From positions 4,460 to 68,459 of the forward strand of contig CAZROT010000011.1 in assembly GCA_964601895.1 (NCBI GenBank): a DNA stretch of 64,000 bases. The letters are read 5' to 3'. The position numbers were made by a program, and so were the translations under genes. Positions 7,874 through 16,375 of the stretch are shown here, one piece after another. Position 1 is the first letter of the stretch; the number at the start of each line of letters is the position of its first letter. The notes below the pieces were generated by a model. The model saw only the letters and a program-made list of their open reading frames with translations, had not been told where the DNA came from and did not search any database. This stretch comes from CAZROT01 sp964601895. Lineage in GTDB: Bacteria; Pseudomonadota; Gammaproteobacteria; Enterobacterales; Enterobacteriaceae.

Positions 7874-8569
7874 TTAAATCTTAGTTACAAACATATATAA
7901 AATAGTGTGAAAGTTTTTAGCATCCTGCTCTACCTGTGCATCTCTCAGATAGACTTCACGGTGAAATTCTCCCCGCTTTTTCCAGCCACGCTCTCTGGCA
8001 AATTCAGTCATACGTTTGAAGCTTTCACCTTCTGCACTGTAAGGACCCACATGTAGCATACAAATCGATGGGCCATCTGTCTGCTTTTCAAGCTGTACAT
8101 AGGGCAATAGCGCTAAAAATTCTGCATTTTGTGCCTGTTGCGTCGCCAGCTCCTGTTTAGCCTGTTCCAGCTCTTCAGGATGCACACTGTATCCCTGACG
8201 TAGCATAAAGTTGCCCTGAATATTCAGGTGATCGCTAAAACCTTTCTTTGGAATCAGCAATTTCCATACCCCTTCCGTGTAGGGAAGAGGCTCATTATTG
8301 CCACCCATCACGTTGCGTAGTTTATCTTCTACCTGATAAAGAGCACGCACAGCCTGCATTGCCTGTGGGGTTTCGGCAAGAACATCCTGCTTCATTACCA
8401 GATAAGTGGATGTGGCAATATCCACCCATTGCGGCTCGTAGAGTAACGAATCAATGGGCTTATCTGCCATTTTTTTGTAAAGCGCCAGACACTTATCTGT
8501 ATACATCGCTGGCGCAGCTTCTACATATTGAGGCTGGTAAGATACATGGTCAATATAAGCAGGTGACAT
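7874..8569 (-). CDS. GyrI-like small-molecule-binding domain protein
   Basis: The 231-residue protein consists of one extended GyrI-like (SOUL/AraC effector-binding related) region. The segment DGPSICMLHVGPYSAEGESFKRM at about 166-188 and the later RGWKKRGEFHREVYL and TILYMFV are characteristic of stand-alone GyrI-like proteins of the YitN-type group. No DNA-binding domain is attached. Such proteins bind small hydrophobic compounds or hydrolyse some of them, and the physiological role is usually unknown. It stands alone, facing the photolyase operon's upstream end across a small inverted-repeat element. Confidence 0.8.
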   Translation of the reverse strand: MSPAYIDHVSYQPQYVEAAPAMYTDKCLALYKKMADKPIDSLLYEPQWVDIATSTYLVMKQDVLAETPQAMQAVRALYQVEDKLRNVMGGNNEPLPYTEGVWKLLIPKKGFSDHLNIQGNFMLRQGYSVHPEELEQAKQELATQQAQNAEFLALLPYVQLEKQTDGPSICMLHVGPYSAEGESFKRMTEFARERGWKKRGEFHREVYLRDAQVEQDAKNFHTILYMFVTKI

Positions 8570-8708
8570 GACTATAATCCCTTAGTGAGTAAAATAGTAA
8601 CCCGCTACTGAGAATGTGAAACATCAGGTCAGTATAGGGTGCGGGTAAATAAAACGCTGGCTGGCTGCGCCAGCAAAAACAACAAATAAGCTCAGTCTGG
8701 TATTGGTA

Positions 8709-9323
8709 TCATGTTGTCTCACGCAGAATTGTTATGGCTTCTCTGATAACATACCAACCAATAGCGCAACCTGTGAGCAGATCCAGCGCATACAGGCCTG
8801 TTAGCCAGACAAGGAAACCGGATAAGAAGACCGCTATATTGGCGATAACATCCATGTGTGTGAATATCCAGATGGTACGCAAATGTACTTCACTATGCCG
8901 GAACTTACGCAGCATGCTGAGCACGCTGACATTAACCGTCAGGGAAGCCAGCGAAAACACCATCATCATCATCCCAGATGGTTCACTGCCATACAAGGCG
9001 CGCCGTATTGCGTCTAAAATGATACCAATACCAGAAATCAGCAGCAACGCTCCGCTCCAGCGCGCCGCGTGGCGCTTGAATACTGTGCTACGTGAGGCAG
9101 CCATCAATGCAAGTCCACAGGCCGATGCATCGGATAGCATGTCGAACGCGTCGGCCACGAGGCTGTTTGATTGCGCCCATAAACCTGCCCCCAGACCGAT
9201 AATGAACATCGCAGCATTAAGCGCAAGAGCTATGCACAGAGTCATGCGGTCGGCTGCAGTTTGAGCAAAAACTTCAGAACATTGACAGATTATGCCTGTT
9301 TGCTTTTTTCTTCTTTTGCCCAT
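8709..9323 (-). CDS. CDF-type cation transporter, membrane domain only
   Basis: The 204-residue protein has about five to six hydrophobic segments and the paired metal-site residues of cation diffusion facilitators: DAFDMLSD in the second helix (about 58-65) and FTHMDVIANIAVF in the fifth (about 153-165). The cytoplasmic C-terminal domain of about 80-100 residues that usual CDF proteins carry is absent; the frame stops right after helix six with REAITILRETT. Such short forms exist in nature, for example in mercury-related and plasmid-borne groups, so this need not be a broken gene. The N-terminal 30 residues contain CQC, a possible metal ligand. A full-length relative (ZitB-like) is encoded at 37.6-38.6 kb. 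Confidence 0.8.
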   Translation of the reverse strand: MGKRRKKQTGIICQCSEVFAQTAADRMTLCIALALNAAMFIIGLGAGLWAQSNSLVADAFDMLSDASACGLALMAASRSTVFKRHAARWSGALLLISGIGIILDAIRRALYGSEPSGMMMMVFSLASLTVNVSVLSMLRKFRHSEVHLRTIWIFTHMDVIANIAVFLSGFLVWLTGLYALDLLTGCAIGWYVIREAITILRETT

Positions 9324-9441
9324 GACGTATCCCTGTCTGAAGCGATGAAAATGCTAATATCCTCTCTTCCCTGCAGGATGCTGCATGATAACAGCGTTGC
9401 TGATAATGCCATGTAAGCCTTTCTCCTGCTACCAGGTCAGT

Positions 9442-9483
9442 GTTATATGTAACAAGTATTTCGTATACCTTGTTACATGTAAC
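9442..9483. promoter_or_regulatory. paired GTTAYATGTAAC palindromes, probable toxin-antitoxin operator
   Basis: Two 12 bp palindromes, GTTATATGTAAC at 9442-9453 and GTTACATGTAAC at 9472-9483, start exactly 30 bases apart, about three helical turns, and lie just upstream of the MazE-like gene. Toxin-antitoxin operons of this kind are normally repressed by the antitoxin bound to such repeats. Binding is inferred from position and symmetry only. Confidence 0.6.
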
Positions 9484-9506
9484 GAATAAATAACAGGAGC
9501 TGGACC

Positions 9507-9731
9507 CTGGCCACTACACATGTAAATACACGCGTTAAAAAGCATCGCAGCGCGCTGCGTATGGCAGGGCTTCGCCTGATGCAAATCTGGGTTCCGGACA
9601 CCCGCAGTCCTGGCTTTGCTGAGGAATGCCGCCGTCAGTGTCGCCTGGTTGCTCAGGCGGACAGGCACGACACGTCTATGCAGCAATTTATGGATGAATC
9701 TATAAAAGATGTGGATGGCTGGACGGAATAA
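9507..9731 (+). CDS. MazE-family antitoxin (DUF3018 type) with a CTG start
   Basis: The frame encodes 74 residues beginning (L)ATTHVNTRV and continuing through RSALRMAGLR, QIWVPDTRSPGFAEECRRQ and FMDESIKDVDGWTE. This is the conserved pattern of the antitoxin MazE/DUF3018 family that accompanies PemK/MazF toxins. The family normally starts M-A-T; here the codon at that place is CTG at 9507-9509, with AGGAG seven bases before it, an ideal spacing, and no in-frame ATG, GTG or TTG fits. Initiation at CTG would be weak. The stop overlaps the toxin start (TAATG). The conserved frame argues that the protein is still made; an ATG-to-CTG mutation that lowers expression is the simplest view. Confidence 0.8.
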   Translation: MATTHVNTRVKKHRSALRMAGLRLMQIWVPDTRSPGFAEECRRQCRLVAQADRHDTSMQQFMDESIKDVDGWTE

Positions 9732-10054
9732 TGCGTGGTGACCTTGTGACTATCTCCATGCAGGGCGACTTCGGCAAACCCAGGCCGGCCTTAGTCATTC
9801 AGGTTGATCAGTTTAGCAAACACGCAAGTATTACCGTGCTACCCGTAACCAGTACGCTTGTTGTCGCTCCGTTGCTTCGTGTCACCGTACAACCGAACGC
9901 AGAAAATGGTTTACAAAAACCGTCACAGGTGATGGTGGACCAGGTCATGACTGTCAGGCATGATAAAGCAGGGCTGGCCTTCGGACGCATTGATGCAGAT
10001 ACGTTGCTACAGGTTGAGCGCTGCCTGGCCGTGTTTTTGGGGATTGCAAAATAA
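9731..10054 (+). CDS. PemK/MazF-family toxin
   Basis: This 107-residue protein shows the MazF/PemK endoribonuclease fold: MRGDLVTISMQGDFGKPRPALVI at the start (RGD, G-KPRPA), VLPVTSTL at about 36-43, PSQVMVDQVMTV at about 64-75 and ERCLAVFLGI at the end. Toxins of the family cleave mRNA at specific short sequences in the ribosome-free or ribosome-bound state. The ATG shares one base with the stop of the upstream antitoxin gene, the usual coupled arrangement. Paired palindromes lie upstream of the pair. All family residues seem present, so the toxin is probably active and needs the antitoxin. Confidence 0.92.
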   Translation: MRGDLVTISMQGDFGKPRPALVIQVDQFSKHASITVLPVTSTLVVAPLLRVTVQPNAENGLQKPSQVMVDQVMTVRHDKAGLAFGRIDADTLLQVERCLAVFLGIAK

Positions 10055-10091
10055 AAAAGCGATCAAATAAGTAGTTTTTTTATAAAACAGA

Positions 10092-11219
10092 CTACAGAAA
10101 CAACGTCAGTAATGAATTCAGAAACCACCTGCCCTGCTCAGTCACCTGCCAGTATTCCTCTGTTTCCTGCAGCCAGCCTTTCTTCTTTGCAGCATCCAGT
10201 TGCACACGAATGTGACATTCCGTAAGCCCGGTGAGTCGGGAAAAGTCACTCCTAAGTGTCTCTTCCAGTAAACGAAAACGATTCATAAAAAATTCAAACG
10301 GCCGATCCGCAATGTCAACCTGATAGTGTTTATCCAGGTAACGGCCCTGCATAAATGTAACCGGGTGCCGGTTTTTTATTCTACGAACAATGCGCCCGTC
10401 ACATAACGTGATTTTGCCATGGGCACCACAACCAATACCCAGATAATCACCAAAACGCCAGTAATTAAGGTTATGCCGACACTGATAACCAGGTCTGGCA
10501 TAGGCAGAAATTTCATACTGTTGGTAGCCTGCAGCCAGTAGCTTTTCATGGCCCTGTTGCCCGATTTCCCACAAAATGTCCTCATGCGGCAGCACTGGCG
10601 GCCTTGCATGAAAAGCGGTGTTAGGTTCAATGGTGAGTTGATACCAGGAAATGTGCGCGGGGCTCAGTGCTACTATCTGGTGCAAATCATCAAGCGCCTC
10701 TTCGAGAGTCTGGTCTGGCAGGCCATGCATAAGGTCAAGATTGACATTAAATGCTAACGATTCTGCCAGTCTGGCAGCACATATTGCATGCTGTGGGGAG
10801 TGAATGCGCCCAAGCTGTTCAAGCTTTTGTGCATTCAGGCTTTGTACGCCAATAGACAGGCGATTAACACCCGCACGCTGATAACCGGCAAAGCGCTCTG
10901 CGTCAACAGTGCCGGGATTGGCTTCCAGTGTGATTTCAACGTCATCAGTCAGGGATACGCGCATACGCACGGCATCCAGCAGTCGTTGCACAGCCTCAGC
11001 ACTGAGCAGGCTGGGTGTCCCACCGCCAATAAAAATGCTGCTGATAGCGCGCCCCAAAACCAGTGGCAGATCAGCATCCAGATCAGCCATCAGATGGGTG
11101 ACATAGTCGTTTTCCGCAAGCTCCCCCTTTAACGCATGTGAATTAAAATCACAATAGGGGCATTTTTTTACACACCATGGCACATGAATATAAAGGCTTA
11201 ACGGAGGTAGTCTATGCAT
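10092..11219 (-). CDS. hemW: heme chaperone HemW (radical SAM)
   Basis: The 375-residue protein has the radical SAM cluster motif PWCVKKCPYCDFNSH (CxxxCxxC) at about 14-28, the glycine-rich FIGGGTPSLL near 62-71 and EANPGTVD near 98. Its C-terminal HemW domain ends in a winged-helix-like region with ALTEQ-type sequence (QVTEQGRWF). HemW, formerly called oxygen-independent coproporphyrinogen oxidase-like YggW, binds heme and passes it to membrane proteins such as cytochrome. The start overlaps the end of rdgB by eight bases. This order is conserved in Enterobacterales. Confidence 0.95.
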   Translation of the reverse strand: MHRLPPLSLYIHVPWCVKKCPYCDFNSHALKGELAENDYVTHLMADLDADLPLVLGRAISSIFIGGGTPSLLSAEAVQRLLDAVRMRVSLTDDVEITLEANPGTVDAERFAGYQRAGVNRLSIGVQSLNAQKLEQLGRIHSPQHAICAARLAESLAFNVNLDLMHGLPDQTLEEALDDLHQIVALSPAHISWYQLTIEPNTAFHARPPVLPHEDILWEIGQQGHEKLLAAGYQQYEISAYARPGYQCRHNLNYWRFGDYLGIGCGAHGKITLCDGRIVRRIKNRHPVTFMQGRYLDKHYQVDIADRPFEFFMNRFRLLEETLRSDFSRLTGLTECHIRVQLDAAKKKGWLQETEEYWQVTEQGRWFLNSLLTLFL

Positions 11220-11811
11220 GGTCGCTGCTAAACGCCTGTATCAGCTGTCTGAGTGCCTGGCCACGATGAGAAAGGGTATTTTTCTGAAAAACGTCTAATT
11301 GTGCTGCGCTACAATGCAATGCCGGGATAAAGAATAGCGGATCGTAACCAAATCCTCCCTGGCCTGATGCCTGCCTGGCAATACTACCGTGCCAGCAGCC
11401 ATGAAATACCTGAGGCACAGGAGAATCCGCGTGGCTAAGGTACACCAGCACACAATGAAACTGCGCCTGTCGCTGTCCCTCAGGAACGTGCTGCAACGCC
11501 AGCAGTAACTGCCGGCAATTTTCCTCATCGCTGGCATTTTCTCCCGCATAACGCGCAGAATAAATTCCAGGAGCCCCTTTCAGGGCGTCTACTGTCAGGC
11601 CAGAATCATCCGCAATCGCCGCCATACCGGTCATTTTTGCAGCATGACGCGCCTTGATAAGCGCATTTTCGATAAACGTCAATCCCGTTTCACTAACCGG
11701 TGACACACCTAATGCTGTCTGAGGTATAGCCTGCAAGCCACAATCAGCCAGGCTCGCAGCGAACTCACGCAGTTTTCCTGCACTGGCGGTCGCCAAAACA
11801 ATATCTTTCAT
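11212..11811 (-). CDS. rdgB: XTP/dITP diphosphatase RdgB
   Basis: The 199-residue protein contains the Ham1/ITPase signature: LATASAGKLREF at the start (normally TGNxxK), IENALIKARHAA at about 47-58, AIADDSGLTVDALKGAPGIYSARYAG at about 66-91 and FGYDPLFF near 150. It hydrolyses ITP, dITP and XTP to monophosphates and so removes deaminated purines from the pool. The gene is coupled with hemW downstream. Upstream, where yggU (DUF167) lies in E. coli, there is only an ERIC-like repeat. Confidence 0.95.
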   Translation of the reverse strand: MKDIVLATASAGKLREFAASLADCGLQAIPQTALGVSPVSETGLTFIENALIKARHAAKMTGMAAIADDSGLTVDALKGAPGIYSARYAGENASDEENCRQLLLALQHVPEGQRQAQFHCVLVYLSHADSPVPQVFHGCWHGSIARQASGQGGFGYDPLFFIPALHCSAAQLDVFQKNTLSHRGQALRQLIQAFSSDHA

Positions 11812-11851
11812 GTTCCGCTACCTGTCGATGAAAAATCAATAAAGGGGGTTG

Positions 11852-11979
11852 TATGCCCAAAGTATTCCAGGTTGCAGCAAGGCGGCAAAAACAGGCATCC
11901 CCATGAGCATAGACAAGCTATGTGATTGAGGTGACTATTCGCAGCCAACGCGGCTGCAACTTGCAAGACGAAGGGTATA
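11852..11979 (+). repeat. ERIC-like intergenic repeat, copy 1
   Basis: This 128 bp unit begins TATGCCCAAAGTATTCC and ends GACGAAGGGTATA. It has the ERIC core: GCAGCAAGGCGG, GCATCCCCATGAGC, TGTGATTGAGGTGA and GCAGCCAACGCGGCTGC. The two ends are complementary, so the RNA would form a long hairpin. Copies 2 (20674-20802) and 3 (51681-51808, opposite strand) have the same layout. Copy 1 touches the stop codon of yggT and occupies the interval where yggU is found in relatives. Confidence 0.85.
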
Positions 11980-11980
11980 T

Positions 11981-12538
11981 TCAAAGCAGCAGCCAGATGC
12001 CACCAAATAGATCCATGCCCAGATAATTTAACAGATACAGGATGAGTATCACGACCGTCGTGGTAAAATCGATTCCTGCCACCACGGGAATAATACGACG
12101 TAACGGTGACATTAACGGCTCTGTCAATTGATACAAGACCGCATCCATCGGGCCGTTACCATGACTTATCCAGCTCATCAATACACGCACTATCATGGTC
12201 CAGAAAACCAGATAACCCATAGATTTTAGCAGTGCTAACATTCCCAATAACAACGTATAAGAATGTAACGTCAGACTTCCACCCTGAATCATCAGTAACA
12301 ATGAGCACTTGACAGTCATTAACAGGAATGCCAGCAAAAAAGAGGCACTGTCAAAAGATCCCCATGAAGGAATAATACGCCGCAGTGGACCCACAACTGG
12401 CTGCGTCATCTTGACAACAAATTGAGAAAATGGATTGTAGAAATCACTGCGCACCCACTGCATCCAGATACGCAACAATAACAGCATAACGTAAATATCA
12501 ATGACAGTTTTGACCAGAAAAGTCAGCGTAAAAAACAT
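11981..12538 (-). CDS. yggT: YggT-family integral membrane protein
   Basis: The 185-residue protein carries two copies of the YggT (DUF165-like YGGT) unit, each with two membrane segments. The first copy has LLRIWMQWVRSDFYNPFSQF and VGPLRRIIP, the second MSWISHGNGPMD and SPLRRIIPVVAGID. The family is linked in several bacteria with osmotic stress and cell-envelope tasks, and its precise function is not settled. It lies 87 bases after proC in a leftward operon yggS-proC-yggT, the order seen in Yersinia and Serratia. Its stop codon abuts an ERIC-like element. Confidence 0.92.
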   Translation of the reverse strand: MFFTLTFLVKTVIDIYVMLLLLRIWMQWVRSDFYNPFSQFVVKMTQPVVGPLRRIIPSWGSFDSASFLLAFLLMTVKCSLLLMIQGGSLTLHSYTLLLGMLALLKSMGYLVFWTMIVRVLMSWISHGNGPMDAVLYQLTEPLMSPLRRIIPVVAGIDFTTTVVILILYLLNYLGMDLFGGIWLLL

Positions 12539-12625
12539 GGTATTTCCCTTAATTTCATGATAGTCATGATTTTTTTAAAATAATCTGACCATAAGCCTGG
12601 CCAATACTGAGGTATTCCTCCCTCG

Positions 12626-13453
12626 CTAAAACAGTTTTTCCATTTCCTGTGCCCGTGTCATCACCGCCCGCATGGCTTTTGAAACCGTGTCAGCCAGTTT
12701 CTGTTCATGAAACACACGCAACGCTTCTGCCGTTGTTCCTCCGGCAGACGTGACCTGCGCGCATAGCGTTGATAAAGGCATATCCGGATTGGCGGCAACG
12801 ACTGCAGCAACACCCGATACTGTCTGTTGCACAACCAGACGTGCAGTCTTCGCAGTAAAACCAAGATGCTGTGCTTCCTGCTGTATGGCGTCCATAAACA
12901 GGAAAAAATAGGCAGGCGCACTGCCCGCCGCCGCTGTCATAATATTGATATCTTCCTCAGAATCCAGCCAGCAAATTCTGCCTGTAGTACTCATTAATGC
13001 ACTGGTAAAATCTCTGTCCGGCAGACTGACTCCCGGTGACGCAAATAAGCCACTCATCCCTTCACCTGCCATTGCCGGACTGTTTGGCATAATGCGAATC
13101 AGGCTGAGTCGGGCACCCAGTAATCTGTCAAAACGCGCAAGAGATATGCCTGCCGCTATCGACAGAATCAGTTTGTTTGACAAATTAACGTTTGTGCGTA
13201 ACAGCTGGCAGACATCCGCCATAATCTGGGGTTTGACAGCCAGCACGATAACATCCGCATGCTGGGAAAAACCCACATTATCGTGACTACTGGTAATACC
13301 AAATTGCTCAGCCAGTGCGTCTCTGTTCAACGCTGAAGGAGCACACACGCTAATTAATGATGCAGGATAACCTGCATTAACCAGCCCGGTTATCATGGCG
13401 CGTGCCATATTACCCGCACCAAGGAAAGTGATTTTCCGGTATTGCAAGACCAT
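12626..13453 (-). CDS. proC: pyrroline-5-carboxylate reductase
   Basis: The 275-residue protein begins with the NAD(P) loop FLGAGNMARAMITGL (GAGNMA), continues with VILAVKPQ at about 70, the RIMPNSPAMAGEGMSGL block at about 120-136 and ends with the conserved TSAGGTTAEALRVF near 235-248. ProC reduces pyrroline-5-carboxylate to proline with NAD(P)H, the last step of proline synthesis. The ATG overlaps the last base of yggS, so the two genes are coupled. Confidence 0.96.
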   Translation of the reverse strand: MVLQYRKITFLGAGNMARAMITGLVNAGYPASLISVCAPSALNRDALAEQFGITSSHDNVGFSQHADVIVLAVKPQIMADVCQLLRTNVNLSNKLILSIAAGISLARFDRLLGARLSLIRIMPNSPAMAGEGMSGLFASPGVSLPDRDFTSALMSTTGRICWLDSEEDINIMTAAAGSAPAYFFLFMDAIQQEAQHLGFTAKTARLVVQQTVSGVAAVVAANPDMPLSTLCAQVTSAGGTTAEALRVFHEQKLADTVSKAMRAVMTRAQEMEKLF

Positions 13454-14172
13454 TACCTCCGGTTAAATGAACAGGCTGGGAGAGCTGCATCGCGTTCGCC
13501 AAAAATTGCCCTGCCAATGCGCACTAACGTACTACCTGCACGGATGGCCGCTACCATGTCATCCGTCATTCCCATGGACAGGGTATCAATCCATGGATAG
13601 TGCACCTTTAATGTTAAAAAAGCCTGGTGGATGCGTTCAAAGGCTGCCAGCTGACGTGAATAGTCCTTTTCGATTGCAGGAATCATCATTAAGCCACGTA
13701 ACTGCAATTGGGGCAGAAGATAAATACTGGCAGCAAAGTCGGGTAATTCATCCAGACTGATGCCTGATTTCCGTACTGCATTATTGCTATTGATTTGAAT
13801 AAGAATATTCAAAGCAGTTTTAGTCAGCGGACGCTGAACGCTTAATCTTTGGGCAATTTTAAGACGGTCAACAGTATGACACCAGTCAAAATTTTCAGCG
13901 ACCAGTTTACTTTTATTGGACTGCAGCTGGCCAATAAAATGCCATTCCAGTTCAGCATGTTGCACAAAATAGCGCTTTTTCTCCATGGCTTCCTGAAGAT
14001 AACTTTCACCAAACGCACGCTGTCCGGCAGCAATAGCTGCTTCGATAGCTGCCACGGATTTGTTTTTACTCACTGCAAGTAATGTCACTTCTTGTGGAGA
14101 ACGTGCACAACCTTGCGCAATAGTGGCAATACGCTCCCTGACAGAAAGGAGGTTTTGCTGAACAGTACTCAT
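13453..14172 (-). CDS. yggS: PLP homeostasis protein YggS
   Basis: The 239-residue protein has the alanine-racemase-like barrel of the YggS/PROSC family: LLAVSKNKSV near 28-37 holds the PLP Lys, GESYLQEAMEK at about 54-64, WHFIGQLQSNK at about 79-89 and LSMGMTDDM near 199-207, with the final IRIG-type LVRIGRAIFG. It binds PLP, is monomeric and keeps vitamin B6 and amino-acid pools balanced. It is first in the leftward yggS-proC-yggT operon, only 20 bases from the divergent PilT-like gene. Confidence 0.95.
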   Translation of the reverse strand: MSTVQQNLLSVRERIATIAQGCARSPQEVTLLAVSKNKSVAAIEAAIAAGQRAFGESYLQEAMEKKRYFVQHAELEWHFIGQLQSNKSKLVAENFDWCHTVDRLKIAQRLSVQRPLTKTALNILIQINSNNAVRKSGISLDELPDFAASIYLLPQLQLRGLMMIPAIEKDYSRQLAAFERIHQAFLTLKVHYPWIDTLSMGMTDDMVAAIRAGSTLVRIGRAIFGERDAALPACSFNRR

Positions 14173-14192
14173 ATAACCTCGGGGAGGATGAA

Positions 14193-15243
14193 ATGAATAT
14201 CAATGAATTTGTTGAACGTAGTGTAAAGCAAAATGCATCCGATCTGCACTTTTGTGTGGGCCATCTTCCTGTCATGCGTATTACAGGCGACCTGCATTTT
14301 TGCATGACCTGTTCTCCTGTCAGTCAGCAATGGATGGAAACGCTGTGTCAGCAGCTGTTGAATGATACTCAGCGTTGCTCCTTACAGCAACATCATCATA
14401 TTGATTTTGCCTGTCAGCTACCGGGTAACACACGGCTTCGTGGCCATTTTTTCTATCAACAACGAGGGCTTTCATTGACTTTTCGCCTGCTGCCAGCAAA
14501 CTGCCCGACACTGGAATCTCTCCATATTCCGGCAATCATCAGCAACGCTGATGATGCAGAAAAACGGCCTGATTCTGGTCAGTGGCCCCACCGGCAGTGG
14601 TAAATCAACAACACTGGCGGCAATAATTCATGCCATAAATCAACAATGCCAGAAACATATCATAACCCTGGAAGACCCCATAGAATTTATCCATACAAGC
14701 CAGCATTGTCTGATACAACAGAGGGAATTAGGGTGTCACACGCATTCCCTGGCGGAGGGATTACATGCTCTGTTACGTGAAGATCCGGATATCATTTTAG
14801 TAGGAGAATTACGCGACGCAGACAGCATTCGTCTGGCGCTGACAGTTGCAGAAACCGGCCATTTAGTACTGGCAACGTTACATACCGCTAGCGCCACACA
14901 GGCACCAGAGAGGCTGGTGAGTGTTTTTCCCGCACAGGAAAAAATTCATATTCAGGCCCAGATAGCAGGTAATCTGCTGGCGGTTATCGCACAAAAACTG
15001 CTGCCAAAACAGGGAGGGGGGCAGGTAGCCATTTTTGAAATTCTCACCAATACCCCTGCAGTCTGCAATCTTATCAGGGAAGGTAAGACTCACCAGTTAC
15101 AAAACATCCTGCAAACCAGTGCTCAATGTGGTATGCAGACATTTGCCCAGGGGCTTGAACAACGTCAGAAACAGGGACTGTTGTCGGAGTCTGTCATGAA
15201 TTCACTGCAGATGAATACTGTGCAAACCAGCTTTCGAGAATAA
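14193..15243 (+). pseudogene. yggR: PilT-like retraction ATPase (YggR type), split by a frameshift in an A5 run
   Basis: The first frame (14193 to about 14560) encodes the PAS-like N-terminus: INEFVERSVKQNASDLHF and the domain up to LESLHIPAI. The second (from about 14551) carries the ATPase core: VSGPTGSGKSTTLAA (Walker A), ITLEDPIEF (Asp box), REDPDIILVGELRD (Walker B) and TGHLVLATLHT (His box). Removing one base from the A run 14560-14564 joins the two into a normal protein of about 350 residues. Start is supported by GGGGAGG just upstream. The ATPase powers pilus retraction in type IV systems, but no other pilus gene is visible here. Either the gene is newly broken, or slippage at the A run yields some full-length product. 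Confidence 0.82.
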
Positions 15244-15631
15244 TCACTGCTGATGCTGCATCAACACGCCCTTTATCCAGTGCACGATAACCCCCTTTGT
15301 CAAAAAGCCCGGCACGCGCCTCAACTGTAGTCAGCCGTTCGTCGTGCAGGAGAGGCTTTACACCAAATCTGCCCTCAAAATCATCGGCAAAATCACGCAC
15401 ACAGGTAGTTAAAGGCTGTTCACTGCCATCCATGTTGAGGGGTAATCCTACTACCACCAAATCAGGTTGCCACTCTTTAAGTAATTTCTCTATTTTTTGC
15501 CAGTCAGGTGTACCTGAGTGAACTTTAATTGCACCCAGAGCACGTGCAGTACCTGTTACCTCCTGGCCAATAGCAACACCCATACTTTTGGTACCAAAAT
15601 CAAAGGCAAGCAGAGTTCGATGGTGGATCAT
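15194..15631 (-). CDS. ruvX: pre-16S rRNA nuclease RuvX/YqgF
   Basis: The 145-residue protein has an RNase H-like fold signature: LLAFDFGTKSMGVAIGQ at the start with the catalytic Asp, LVVVGLPLNMDGSEQ at about 59-73, LHDERLTTVEA near 95-105 and VDAASAVIILESW near the end. It is needed for 5' processing of 16S rRNA. Its ATG overlaps the stop of yqgE, and its 3' end overlaps the convergent PilT-like gene by 50 bases. This pair order is universal in Enterobacterales. Confidence 0.95.
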   Translation of the reverse strand: MIHHRTLLAFDFGTKSMGVAIGQEVTGTARALGAIKVHSGTPDWQKIEKLLKEWQPDLVVVGLPLNMDGSEQPLTTCVRDFADDFEGRFGVKPLLHDERLTTVEARAGLFDKGGYRALDKGRVDAASAVIILESWFAQYSSAVNS

Positions 15632-16194
15632 CAGGCATGCCCTGCATGGAGAGCTACCCTCAGCATATCAATACCGAGTTTACTGGCTGCTTTACGCCAA
15701 CGCCTGGCGGCAGGAGTATGGAACAAAATCTGCGTATCAGCTTCAATTGTCAACCAGACATTATTGCGCACTTCCTTTTCCAGCTGCCCCTGCTGCCATC
15801 CTGCATAGCCCAATGCCAGCAGTACGTCAGGTGGCTGTTGTGCTGTACCGAGGGTGGCCAGCACATCTTTGGATGTTGTTATCATGGTATCAGGAGATAT
15901 CTGTATACTGGAGCCGAAACCTTCCTGGGGTGTATGCAGAATAAAACCGCGATCATCTGCCAGAGGACCACCGGCAAAAACTGGCTTTGCCAGAGAAATG
16001 TCCGGATCTCTGGGCGTAGGGGTTATCCTTAACTTATGCAAAATACTTTCTATAGTAATTTTTTCCATAGGTTTATTAACCACAAGCCCCATGGCACCTT
16101 CTGCATTATGCTCGCAGATATAAATTACGGCACGCCTGAACTGAGGCTCCAGTAAAGACGGCATGGCAATAAGAAAATGATGTTGTAAATTCAT
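15631..16194 (-). CDS. yqgE: YqgE/AlgH-family protein
   Basis: The 187-residue length matches the family. It starts MNLQHHFLIAMPSLLEPQFRR, followed by VIYICEHNAEGAMGLVVNKP at about 25-44, VFAGGPLADDRGFILH at about 72-87 and LLALGYAGWQQGQLE near 127-141. YqgE (UPF0301) has a conserved fold with unclear function; the Pseudomonas AlgH homologue affects alginate regulation. It is translated together with ruvX downstream. Confidence 0.95.
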   Translation of the reverse strand: MNLQHHFLIAMPSLLEPQFRRAVIYICEHNAEGAMGLVVNKPMEKITIESILHKLRITPTPRDPDISLAKPVFAGGPLADDRGFILHTPQEGFGSSIQISPDTMITTSKDVLATLGTAQQPPDVLLALGYAGWQQGQLEKEVRNNVWLTIEADTQILFHTPAARRWRKAASKLGIDMLRVALHAGHA

Positions 16195-16375
16195 CGTATG
16201 TTAATACAATCACTTGGTTAAAAAAAAGTTCCACCGTTAAGTATGCAAAATCAGTATCTGAAAAACGACAACTGACAGCTCACACTATCAGACACTGAAA
16301 AAAATCTTTCAGGCAATAAAAAGCAGGGTACTTTGCTAAATAATGACTATTTCTTATAGCGCGATACACCAGAAT

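Noticed and set aside
7691..7900. 69-codon rightward frame opposite the photolyase start
   Set aside because: It covers the inverted-repeat element and has no motif; it is best explained as chance.
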